Below, one piece after another: positions 20,666-29,571 of a stretch of DNA of 64,000 bases (positions are counted from its first letter, which is position 1; the number at the start of each line of letters is the position of its first letter). The position numbers and the translations under genes were made by a program. The stretch is from positions 3,242,501 to 3,306,500 of the forward strand of contig NZ_CP083349.1 of NCBI RefSeq assembly GCF_020035535.1. The letters are read 5' to 3'. This DNA comes from Ensifer adhaerens (GTDB taxonomy: Bacteria > Pseudomonadota > Alphaproteobacteria > Rhizobiales > Rhizobiaceae). The notes beneath the pieces are model-generated. The model made no database searches. It saw nothing but the letters and a program-made list of their open reading frames with translations, and was not told the origin of the DNA.

Positions 20666-21928
20666 ATGGTGGAAAAGCGTACGCAACCTCTGGCACGTGA
20701 TGCCATGGCCTATGTTCTCGCTGGCGGTCGCGGCAGTCGCCTGAAGGAGCTGACCGACCGACGGGCGAAGCCGGCAGTCTATTTCGGCGGCAAGGCCCGT
20801 ATCATCGACTTCGCGCTTTCGAATGCGCTGAATTCCGGTATCCGCCGTATCGGCGTCGCCACCCAGTACAAGGCGCATTCGCTGATCCGCCACCTGCAGC
20901 GTGGCTGGAACTTCTTCCGCCCCGAGCGAAACGAAAGCTTCGATATTCTCCCGGCCAGCCAGCGCGTTTCCGAAACGCAATGGTACGAAGGCACCGCCGA
21001 CGCGGTCTACCAGAACATCGACATCATCGAGGACCATGGCGTCGAGTACATGGTGATCCTTGCCGGCGATCATATCTACAAGATGGACTACGAATTGATG
21101 CTGCAGCAGCACGTCGATTCCGGTGCCGACGTCACCATCGGCTGCCTCGAAGTGCCGCGCATGGAAGCGACCGGCTTCGGCGTCATGCATGTCGACGAGA
21201 AGGATCGCATCATCGCCTTCGTCGAAAAGCCCGCCGATCCGCCCGGCATTCCCGGCAATCCGGAGATGGCGCTGGCATCCATGGGCATCTACGTCTTCCA
21301 CACGAAGTTCCTGATGGATCTTCTGCGCCGCGACGCCGCCGATCCGAAATCGAGCCGCGACTTCGGCAAGGACATCATTCCCTATATCGTCGACAACGGA
21401 AAAGCGGTTGCCCATCGCTTCGCGCAGTCCTGCGTCCGCTCCGATTTCGAGCGCGAGGCCTATTGGCGCGACGTCGGCACGATCGATGCCTACTGGCAGG
21501 CCAATATCGACCTGACCCATGTGACGCCGGAACTCGACATCTATGACAGCACCTGGCCGATCTGGACTTTCGCTGAGATCAAGCCGCCGGCCAAATTCGT
21601 GCATGACGACGAAAACCGCCGCGGCTCGGCGACCTCGTCGCTCATCTCCGGTGACTGCATCATCTCAGGCGCTGCACTCAATCGCAGCCTGTTATTCACA
21701 GGCGTCCGCGTTAATTCATATTCCCGTCTGGAGAATGCCGTAGTTCTTCCCGATGTGAAGATCGGTCGCCATGCGACGCTGCGCAACGTGGTCATCGACA
21801 GTCGTGTCGTGATCCCGGAGGGCCTCGTCGTCGGCGACGATCCGGAGCTTGATGCCAAGCGTTTCCGGCGCTCGGAAAACGGTGTCTGCCTGATCACGCA
21901 AACGATGATCGACAAGCTGGGGATGTAG
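20666..21928 (+). CDS. glgC: Glucose-1-phosphate adenylyltransferase
   Basis: A 420-residue ADP-glucose pyrophosphorylase that makes ADP-glucose from ATP and glucose-1-phosphate, the committed step of glycogen synthesis. The nucleotide motif [20 protein letters not shown] and [20 protein letters not shown] are clear, and the C-terminal left-handed beta-helix regulatory region is present. The ATG at 20666 follows TTGGGGAGGACAA; an ATG at 20630 would place that site inside the gene. The 120-base gap after glgB is the largest within the operon and could hold an internal promoter. Rhizobial enzymes of this type are activated by fructose-6-phosphate and pyruvate (family knowledge). Confidence 0.97.
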   Translation: MVEKRTQPLARDAMAYVLAGGRGSRLKELTDRRAKPAVYFGGKARIIDFALSNALNSGIRRIGVATQYKAHSLIRHLQRGWNFFRPERNESFDILPASQRVSETQWYEGTADAVYQNIDIIEDHGVEYMVILAGDHIYKMDYELMLQQHVDSGADVTIGCLEVPRMEATGFGVMHVDEKDRIIAFVEKPADPPGIPGNPEMALASMGIYVFHTKFLMDLLRRDAADPKSSRDFGKDIIPYIVDNGKAVAHRFAQSCVRSDFEREAYWRDVGTIDAYWQANIDLTHVTPELDIYDSTWPIWTFAEIKPPAKFVHDDENRRGSATSSLISGDCIISGAALNRSLLFTGVRVNSYSRLENAVVLPDVKIGRHATLRNVVIDSRVVIPEGLVVGDDPELDAKRFRRSENGVCLITQTMIDKLGM

Positions 21929-21938
21929 GCTGCCTTCC

Positions 21939-23381
21939 ATGAAAGTCCTGTCCGTTGCGTCCGAAGTGTATCCGCTGGTCAAGACCGGGGGGCTCGCCGA
22001 TGTCGTCGGCGCGCTTCCCGCGGCGCTTGTGCCACACGGCGTCGAGACCCGTACTCTGGTGCCCGGCTATCCCGCCGTGCTGCAGAAGCTGAAAAAGAAA
22101 AAGAAAGTCGGCGCCTTCGAGAATCTGTTCGGCGATCGGGCAACGGTTCTTTCGGCTGAAATCGACGGGGTTGACCTCCTGGTTCTCGACCAGCCGGCGC
22201 TCTACCAGCGCGATGGCGGCCCCTATGTCGATGCGACCGGCCGCGACTATGTCGACAACTTCCGCCGCTTCGCGGCCCTGTCGCTCGCAGCCGCCGAGAT
22301 CGCCGCGGGCGATGTCGTTTCCGGCTGGAAGCCGGATATCGTGCACGCCCATGACTGGCAGACGGCACTGACGCCGGTCTACATGCATTTCAGCCCCGCC
22401 GCCGCCACGCCGACGGTCATGACGATCCACAACATCGCCTTCCAGGGCCAGTTCGGCGCTTCGGTCTTCCCCGAACTCGCCCTTCCCCCGGAAGCCTTCT
22501 CGATGCAGTTCGTCGAGTACTACGGCGATGTCGGGTTCCTGAAGGGCGGCCTGCAGATCGCAAGCGCCGTCACAACTGTCAGCCCGTCCTATGCCCAGGA
22601 GATCCTGACACCCGAGTTCGGCATGGGCCTCGAAGGCCTGTTGAAGAGCCGCGTCTCCGATCTCAGTGGCATCGTCAACGGCATCGACGCCGACATCTGG
22701 AATCCGCAGACGGATCCCCATATTGCCCAGAATTTCGGCGCCGCGACCTTGAAACAGCGCGCCGGCAACCGGCGAGCGCTGGAGGAGCGCTTCGGCCTGG
22801 AAAAGGGCAGCGGCCCGATCTTCTGCGTCGTCAGCCGGCTCACCTGGCAAAAGGGCATGGATCTCGTCGCGGAAGTAGCGGATGAAATTGTTGCCATGGG
22901 CGGCAAGCTCATCGTGCTCGGCTCCGGCGATGCGGCCCTCGAAGGCGCGCTTCTGGCGGCGGCCTCGCGCCACCGCGGCCATATCGGCGTGGTCACCGGC
23001 TACAACGAGCCTCTGTCCCACCTCATGCAGGCAGGATCGGACGCGATCCTCATTCCGTCACGCTTCGAACCCTGCGGGCTCACTCAACTCTATGGCCTGC
23101 GCTACGGCTGCGTGCCGGTCGTCGCGCGCACCGGCGGGCTTGCCGATACGATCATCGACGCCAACGAGGCCGGGCTTGCAGCCAAGGTCGCCACCGGGTT
23201 CCAGTTTACTCCGATCACGGCCGACGGGTTGCGGCTTGCGATCAGGCGCGTAATGCGCGCATACAACGAACCCAAGGTCTGGGCACGAATTCAGACCCAG
23301 GGCATGAAATCGGACGTTTCCTGGGCCACAAGTGCCGAGCGTTACGTCTCTCTTTATTCCGGTCTTCTCGGGAAAGGTTAA
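21939..23381 (+). CDS. glgA: Glycogen synthase (ADP-glucose)
   Basis: A 480-residue GT5 glycogen synthase that adds glucose from ADP-glucose to the growing alpha-1,4 chain. The KTGGL donor-binding motif is at residues 15-19 ([19 protein letters not shown]), and the C-terminal [18 protein letters not shown] motif carries the conserved glutamates. It starts 10 bases after the glgC stop and ends 6 bases before pgm, so it is inside the operon. Confidence 0.97.
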   Translation: MKVLSVASEVYPLVKTGGLADVVGALPAALVPHGVETRTLVPGYPAVLQKLKKKKKVGAFENLFGDRATVLSAEIDGVDLLVLDQPALYQRDGGPYVDATGRDYVDNFRRFAALSLAAAEIAAGDVVSGWKPDIVHAHDWQTALTPVYMHFSPAAATPTVMTIHNIAFQGQFGASVFPELALPPEAFSMQFVEYYGDVGFLKGGLQIASAVTTVSPSYAQEILTPEFGMGLEGLLKSRVSDLSGIVNGIDADIWNPQTDPHIAQNFGAATLKQRAGNRRALEERFGLEKGSGPIFCVVSRLTWQKGMDLVAEVADEIVAMGGKLIVLGSGDAALEGALLAAASRHRGHIGVVTGYNEPLSHLMQAGSDAILIPSRFEPCGLTQLYGLRYGCVPVVARTGGLADTIIDANEAGLAAKVATGFQFTPITADGLRLAIRRVMRAYNEPKVWARIQTQGMKSDVSWATSAERYVSLYSGLLGKG

Positions 23382-25016
<1,635 letters not shown>

Positions 25017-25030
25017 GACACAGCATGTCG

Positions 25031-25057
25031 GGGCCGCTATATGCGGCCCTTTTTTTT
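25031..25057 (+). terminator. Rho-independent terminator of glgPBCA-pgm
   Basis: Perfect seven-base arms GGGCCGC and GCGGCCC, loop TATAT, then eight T residues, starting 15 bases after the pgm stop. It is the clearest intrinsic terminator in the window and marks the end of the glg operon, so glgX needs its own promoter. Confidence 0.95.
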
Positions 25058-25066
25058 GCAGCTTAT

Positions 25067-25248
25067 CCCTCTGCCCTGCCGGGCATCTCCCCGGGGGAGA
25101 TCGACTTGTGGCAGCCTCCCATTCCACCGCCAAACCGATGTATTGGTTTACGGGTAATGAGGCACTGCAACGTCAATGCCATCTTAGGGCAAAGCCGTGC
25201 CGCGAGCCGATCTCCCCTTGTGAGGGAGATGCCCGGCAGGACAGAGGG
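25067..25248. repeat. RIME1-like intergenic mosaic element
   Basis: A 182-base element bounded by 25-base inverted repeats (25067-25091 and 25224-25248) that match at 24 of 25 positions; the core is CTGCCGGGCATCTCCC. Each end also holds its own small palindrome (ATCTCCCC/GGGGGAGAT on the left, GATCTCCC-type on the right). Two large palindromes with these sequences are the hallmark of Rhizobium-specific intergenic mosaic elements (RIME1). It sits between the pgm terminator and glgX and encodes nothing recognisable. Confidence 0.8.
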
Positions 25249-25293
25249 GAGTGAGCCACACATACCTTCGATACCAGGAAGAGAGCCGCCTTC

Positions 25294-27258
25294 ATGCCGA
25301 CGATCGGAAATCCACCCCTCGGTGCCACCGTCATTTCCGAAGGCACGCAGTTTGCGGTCTGGTCCCACAATGCCGCCCGTATCGACCTCTGCCTGTTCGA
25401 CAAGACCGGCACCAAGCAATTGCGCCAACTGCCGATGACACGGAGCGGCGACGTCCACAGCGTGACGGTTGCCGACGCACCGAAGGGAACGCGCTACGGC
25501 TTTCGCGCCGATGGCGTCTATTCGCCGGATCATGGTCTCTGGTTCGATCCATCCAAGCTTCTCGTTGATCCCTATGCCTTGGAACTCGACCGCCCGTTCC
25601 GCCACGATCCGCGACTGACTATCTTTGGCGAAGACACCGCCGACCTCGTGCCGAAGGCCATCGTCACCGAGGCAAAGCCGGCCAAGGTGAAGGCGCCGCT
25701 CTTTCGCGCTGGCGGCCTTGTCTACGAAGTCGCCGTCAAGCCTTTCACCATCCTCCATCCCGAAGTGCCCGAAGCCAAGCGTGGCACCGTGGCCGCCCTC
25801 GCCGAGCCCGCCATCATCCAGCATCTGAAGCGCCTCGGTGTCTCGGCGATCGAGTTGATGCCGATCGTCGCCTGGATCGACGAGCGCCATCTGCCGCCTC
25901 TCGGGCTGAAAAACGGCTGGGGCTACAATCCGATCGCTCCGATGGCACTCGATCCGCGGATCGTGCCGGGCGGTCTCAAGGAGTTGCGCAAGACGGTCGA
26001 AGCGCTGCGCGAGGAAGGCATCGGCGTCATCCTCGACCTCGTCTTCAACCACTCCGGCGAAAGCGATCGCTTCGGCACAACCTTGTCGATGCGCGGCCTC
26101 GACAATCTCACCTATTACCGCCATGTCACCGATCGCCCGGGCGAACTGATCAACGATACCGGCTGCGGCAACACGATCGCCTGCGACAACCCGGTGGTCG
26201 AGGCACTGATCCTCGACAGTCTGCGCCATTTCGTTCGCGCTGCCGGCGTCGACGGCTTCCGCTTCGATCTCGCCTCGATCCTCGGGCGCGACATGGGTGG
26301 CTTCCATCGCGATGCCCGGCTTTTCGGGGCGATTTCAGCCGACCCCCTGCTTGCAGACCGGGTGCTGATCGCCGAGCCTTGGGACGTCGGCCCGGGCGGC
26401 TACCAACTCGGCAACTTCCCCGCCCCGTTCCTCGAATGGAACGACCGCGCGCGAGACGACATCCGCATCTACTGGCGCGGAGACCGCCATTCGGTGGGCG
26501 CCCTGGCGACGGCTCTCGCCGGCTCTTCAGGGAGCTTTGCCCGCTGGGGCGAAAGCGCGACCAGGACGGTCAACTTCATCGCCGCCCATGACGGCTTCAC
26601 ACTTGCCGACCTCGTTTCCTACGCGGGCAAACACAACGAGGCGAACGGTGAAGAAAACCGCGACGGCCACAACGAAAACCACTCCTGGAACAACGGCGCG
26701 GAAGGTCCGACAGCCGATGCGGAAATTCTGGCTGCCCGCCGCCATGACGTGATGGCGCTGATCGGCACGCTGTTTTCCTCCCGTGGCTCCATCATGCTGA
26801 CGGCGGGCGACGAAGGCGGACGGAGCCAGAAGGGCAACAACAACGCCTATTGCCAGGACAACACGACCACCTGGCTCGACTGGGCGGCGATGGACGACGA
26901 GATCGTTTCCCACACGGCAGCACTTTCGGCCATGCGTCGGCGCTTCGGGGTGTTCGACGAGACCGCCTTCCTGACCGGAACGGGCGATGTCGAATGGCGC
27001 CGCCTTGACGGTCAGCCGATGGCGACGGGCGACTGGGAGCATCCGGCAACGGACAATCTGATGATGGTGCTCGCAACCCGAGACCACAGCCAGAAACGGG
27101 CGACGCGGCTTGCCGTCGTCCTCAATCGCAGCCATGCGCCGCATCCCGTCCGCTTGCCCGACAGTGTCAACGGAAAATGGCAGGATGCGCTGACGGCGTC
27201 GGTCCCCGCCGATCACGTCGCGCCGCGCTCGGTCGCCTTCTTCGTCGAGGTTTTCTAA
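25294..27258 (+). CDS. glgX: Glycogen debranching enzyme
   Basis: A 654-residue GH13 debranching enzyme (isoamylase type) that hydrolyses alpha-1,6 branches left after phosphorylase action. The N-terminal CBM48-like module (LGATVISEGTQFAVWSHNA) is followed by the barrel with ILDLVFNHSGES, the nucleophile in DGFRFDLASILGRD and the acid in IAEPWDVGPGGYQLG. AGGAAGAGAG lies in front of the ATG. It is separated from the glg operon by a terminator and a RIME1-like element, so it is transcribed independently or from a promoter within that short gap. Confidence 0.95.
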   Translation: MPTIGNPPLGATVISEGTQFAVWSHNAARIDLCLFDKTGTKQLRQLPMTRSGDVHSVTVADAPKGTRYGFRADGVYSPDHGLWFDPSKLLVDPYALELDRPFRHDPRLTIFGEDTADLVPKAIVTEAKPAKVKAPLFRAGGLVYEVAVKPFTILHPEVPEAKRGTVAALAEPAIIQHLKRLGVSAIELMPIVAWIDERHLPPLGLKNGWGYNPIAPMALDPRIVPGGLKELRKTVEALREEGIGVILDLVFNHSGESDRFGTTLSMRGLDNLTYYRHVTDRPGELINDTGCGNTIACDNPVVEALILDSLRHFVRAAGVDGFRFDLASILGRDMGGFHRDARLFGAISADPLLADRVLIAEPWDVGPGGYQLGNFPAPFLEWNDRARDDIRIYWRGDRHSVGALATALAGSSGSFARWGESATRTVNFIAAHDGFTLADLVSYAGKHNEANGEENRDGHNENHSWNNGAEGPTADAEILAARRHDVMALIGTLFSSRGSIMLTAGDEGGRSQKGNNNAYCQDNTTTWLDWAAMDDEIVSHTAALSAMRRRFGVFDETAFLTGTGDVEWRRLDGQPMATGDWEHPATDNLMMVLATRDHSQKRATRLAVVLNRSHAPHPVRLPDSVNGKWQDALTASVPADHVAPRSVAFFVEVF

Positions 27259-27332
27259 AGCTTTTCCACCACTTGCAGGTTGCAACGGGCGAGCCTATAG
27301 ATCGCTCGGGGGGCTTGCTTCGAGGCGTTCAC

Positions 27333-27821
27333 ATGCTGCAGGACATTTCACTTTCTGAGATCAAGGACCTCGTCGGCAAGGAGGTCGGCGTTTCCGACTG
27401 GATCACGGTCACTCAGGAAACGATCGACAAGTTCGCCGAGGCAACCGGCGACTATCAGTACATCCACGTCGACCCGGTCCGCGCCGCTGCCGAGACGCCC
27501 TTCGGCGGCACCATCGCGCACGGCTTCCTGTCGCTCTCGCTGCTCTCGGCCATGAACTACAATTGCTTGCCGAAGATCCGCGAGCAGACCATGGGCATCA
27601 ATTACGGCTTCGAGAAAATGCGTTTCGTGGCGCCGGTGAAGAGCGGCGCCAAGGTGCGCGGCCATTTCATCATGGCGGACGCACGCTTCCGCGGCGCCAG
27701 CATGCTGATGATCACCTACGATGTCAGCGTCGAAATCGAAGGCGAGCGCAAGCCGGCGCTGACGGCGACCTGGCAGACCATCATCCAGTTCGACCCCAAG
27801 GATCGCCCCGCCGATGCCTGA
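27333..27821 (+). CDS. MaoC family dehydratase
   Basis: A 162-residue single hot-dog-fold protein of the MaoC-like (R)-specific enoyl-CoA hydratase group. The hydratase active site is EATGDYQYIHVDPVRA, with Asp40 and His45. FGGTIAHGFLSLSLLSAM is the second typical segment. It probably hydrates trans-2-enoyl-CoA, linking beta-oxidation to polyhydroxyalkanoate or other pathways; the exact substrate is unknown. I choose the ATG at 27333 because the upstream in-frame codons overlap glgX and carry no family sequence. Confidence 0.9.
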   Translation: MLQDISLSEIKDLVGKEVGVSDWITVTQETIDKFAEATGDYQYIHVDPVRAAAETPFGGTIAHGFLSLSLLSAMNYNCLPKIREQTMGINYGFEKMRFVAPVKSGAKVRGHFIMADARFRGASMLMITYDVSVEIEGERKPALTATWQTIIQFDPKDRPADA

Positions 27822-27844
27822 AGCGGCGTGAGCGACGACCCCCA

Positions 27845-28371
27845 ATGAGCGAAACCGTATCCGTGGCCGATGCGCGTTTCGTCAGCGACTTTGCCGGCTG
27901 AGATTTCTCCTTCGAGATCACGGCGGTGGCGCCGCCACCCTTCCTCGGCCCCGCTCTTGGCGCTATTGCTCCCCTTGAGAGCTACATCAAGAACGATGAA
28001 ACCGATCCGGAAGAGCTCGCGGAGGCCGCCACTGAGCCGCCCTCTTTGCTGCGCGCATCGATGGCAAGCTCGCCGGCTACATCGCGCTGTCGAAGGCGTG
28101 GAATGGCTTTGCCGTAGTCGACGACATAGCAGTCGACAAAGCCGCCCGACGGACCGGTGTCGTCAGAGCTCTCGTGGACCGGGCGGTATCATGGGCAAGG
28201 GAACAGGGCCTGCCCGGTATCCGGCTCGAGACCCAGTCGAACAATGTCGGGGCTTGCCGGTTCTACGAACGTTACGGCTCCGAACTCGCCGGCTACGACC
28301 GGCATCTCTATTCCGCGCTGACGCCTGGAACCCGCGAGATCGCGCGCTACTGGTACTTGCGCTTCGCCTGA
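27845..28371 (+). pseudogene. Broken GNAT acetyltransferase, streptothricin-acetyltransferase-like
   Basis: Remains of a GNAT N-acetyltransferase. From the ATG at 27845 the frame runs MSETVSVADARFVSDFAG into an in-frame TGA at 27899-27901, then continues as DFSFEITAVAPPPF. Near 28035-28045 the reading frame changes by one base, and the rest (LFAARIDGKLAGYIALSKAW, DDIAVDKAARRTGVVRALVD, LETQSNNVGACRFYERYGSE) is a well-conserved acetyl-CoA binding domain ending in TREIARYWYLRFA. The order and wording resemble the streptothricin acetyltransferase (Sat) group. Two lesions argue for a true pseudogene, although a sequencing error could explain one of them. The fragment 28174-28371 alone would lack the N-terminal half. 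Confidence 0.72.
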
Positions 28372-28514
28372 AAAGTCGGAGCTCCAAAATCCTCTCAATG
28401 GATGACGACGCAATCTTTGCGAGCGACCTGTTCTCGAGAGCTGCGCCATGGCAAGAACGACGATGATCTTGGAAGCGGCACTCTTGGTCGCCCAGTCAGC
28501 GAATGGAGAAGTAA

Positions 28515-28952
28515 TTGCGTCAGCGTGTGATTGTGTGCCCCCTCATTCAGAACAAAGGTGCGTATTTACTCTGCAAGATGCCGCCCGATCGCGGCGTGTT
28601 TCCCGGGCAATGGGCACTCTCCGGCGGCGGCCTCGAGCCGGGGGAACGGCTGGAGGAAGGCCTGCGCCGTGAAATACGGGAGGAACTTGGAGACCGTCTG
28701 GAGATCGCAACCATCAAGCCCTGGACCTTCCGGGACGACATCAGGACAAAGTCCTATGCCGATGGCTCAACCGAGCAGCTGCATATGATCTATCTGATTT
28801 TTGACTGCGAAGCGGAAAACCGCGAGGTCATGCTCAACGACGAGTTCGTCGAACACGCCTGGGTCGAACCCGCGCGCCTGCAGGATTACGACCTGAACGA
28901 AGCGACCCGGCGCACGCTCTGGGAAAAAGGCATCCTGTCAGCTCAGCAGTGA
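28515..28952 (+). CDS. nudI: Nucleoside triphosphatase NudI (Nudix hydrolase)
   Basis: A 145-residue Nudix hydrolase. The Nudix box GX5EX7REUXEEXGU is complete in [22 protein letters not shown]. The start [13 protein letters not shown] and segments [20 protein letters not shown] and [13 protein letters not shown] closely follow enterobacterial NudI, which hydrolyses pyrimidine (deoxy)nucleoside triphosphates. The start is a TTG at 28515 preceded by GGAGAAG; it reproduces the NudI N-terminus exactly. It is followed by a terminator that separates it from the convergent sox operon. Confidence 0.9.
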   Translation: MRQRVIVCPLIQNKGAYLLCKMPPDRGVFPGQWALSGGGLEPGERLEEGLRREIREELGDRLEIATIKPWTFRDDIRTKSYADGSTEQLHMIYLIFDCEAENREVMLNDEFVEHAWVEPARLQDYDLNEATRRTLWEKGILSAQQ

Positions 28953-28980
28953 CAGCGAGCAAGTTGAAACAGCATCTGAA

Positions 28981-29017
28981 AGCCGGGAAGCGCCTACGAG
29001 CACATCCCGGCTTTTTT
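28981..29017 (+). terminator. Terminator after nudI
   Basis: Arms AGCCGGGA (28981-28988) and TCCCGGCT (29005-29012) with a 16-base loop, followed by six T residues. It ends nudI transcription and may also stop the convergent sox transcript, although the T run on that side is short. Confidence 0.8.
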
Positions 29018-29019
29018 AT

Positions 29020-29571
29020 TCAATGCCCAGCGTCGGCAGCGCCCTCGGAAAGCAGCCCGAAGACGAAGGGCGAGAACGACCGCCAGCACTCGACCCGGAA
29101 CTGATCCTCAGCCGTGCGGAAGAGGATAATCTCCGCCTTGCCGAGGATCGTGCGCGAGCAGCCACCAATCGGGAAGATCGCCAGCGACAGATCCTGCGGG
29201 CAGCCGCTGTTGATGGCGACGTCCGCGCCCGGACCGCTGACGATGATGGCGACGTTGCGATGCGAAATGTCGACCGCCGAATGCAGCGTGCCGCTCGACG
29301 CCGCGGCCGCCATAAGGTCGGCTTCGCTTTCGTCGATGACCAGCCACTCGTCCGGGCCGATCCACAGCGCATGGCGGTGGCCGGAAGAAGCCGAGGTCTT
29401 CGGCCGTGTCGGCAGCGTCACGCCGAGAGCGGCCGAGAGTGCCGGCAGCGCGTCGGCACCGGCGCGCAGCGAGATGCGGGTTGCCGCCGGCGCCGGCGTC
29501 AGGATCGCTTCGGCCGAGCCGCCGCGCGAGGTGAACGCCGCCCTGCGGCTTGCAATTGCCTGGTCAGCCAT
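29020..29571 (-). CDS. soxG: Sarcosine oxidase gamma subunit
   Basis: A 183-residue gamma subunit of heterotetrameric sarcosine oxidase. SAVDISHRNVAIIVSGPGAD and NSGCPQDLSLAIFPIGGCSR are typical of SoxG and of the GcvT-related fold. The subunit helps form the folate-binding face of the complex. The ATG at 29571 lies eight bases inside the soxA 3' end; the longer reading with eight extra residues is less likely. It is the last gene of soxBDAG. Confidence 0.9.
   Translation of the reverse strand: MADQAIASRRAAFTSRGGSAEAILTPAPAATRISLRAGADALPALSAALGVTLPTRPKTSASSGHRHALWIGPDEWLVIDESEADLMAAAASSGTLHSAVDISHRNVAIIVSGPGADVAINSGCPQDLSLAIFPIGGCSRTILGKAEIILFRTAEDQFRVECWRSFSPFVFGLLSEGAADAGH

Noticed and set aside
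27899..27901. In-frame TGA in the acetyltransferase gene as a selenocysteine codon
   Set aside because: There is no family precedent, no SECIS-like hairpin was seen, and a frameshift further downstream disrupts the gene anyway.
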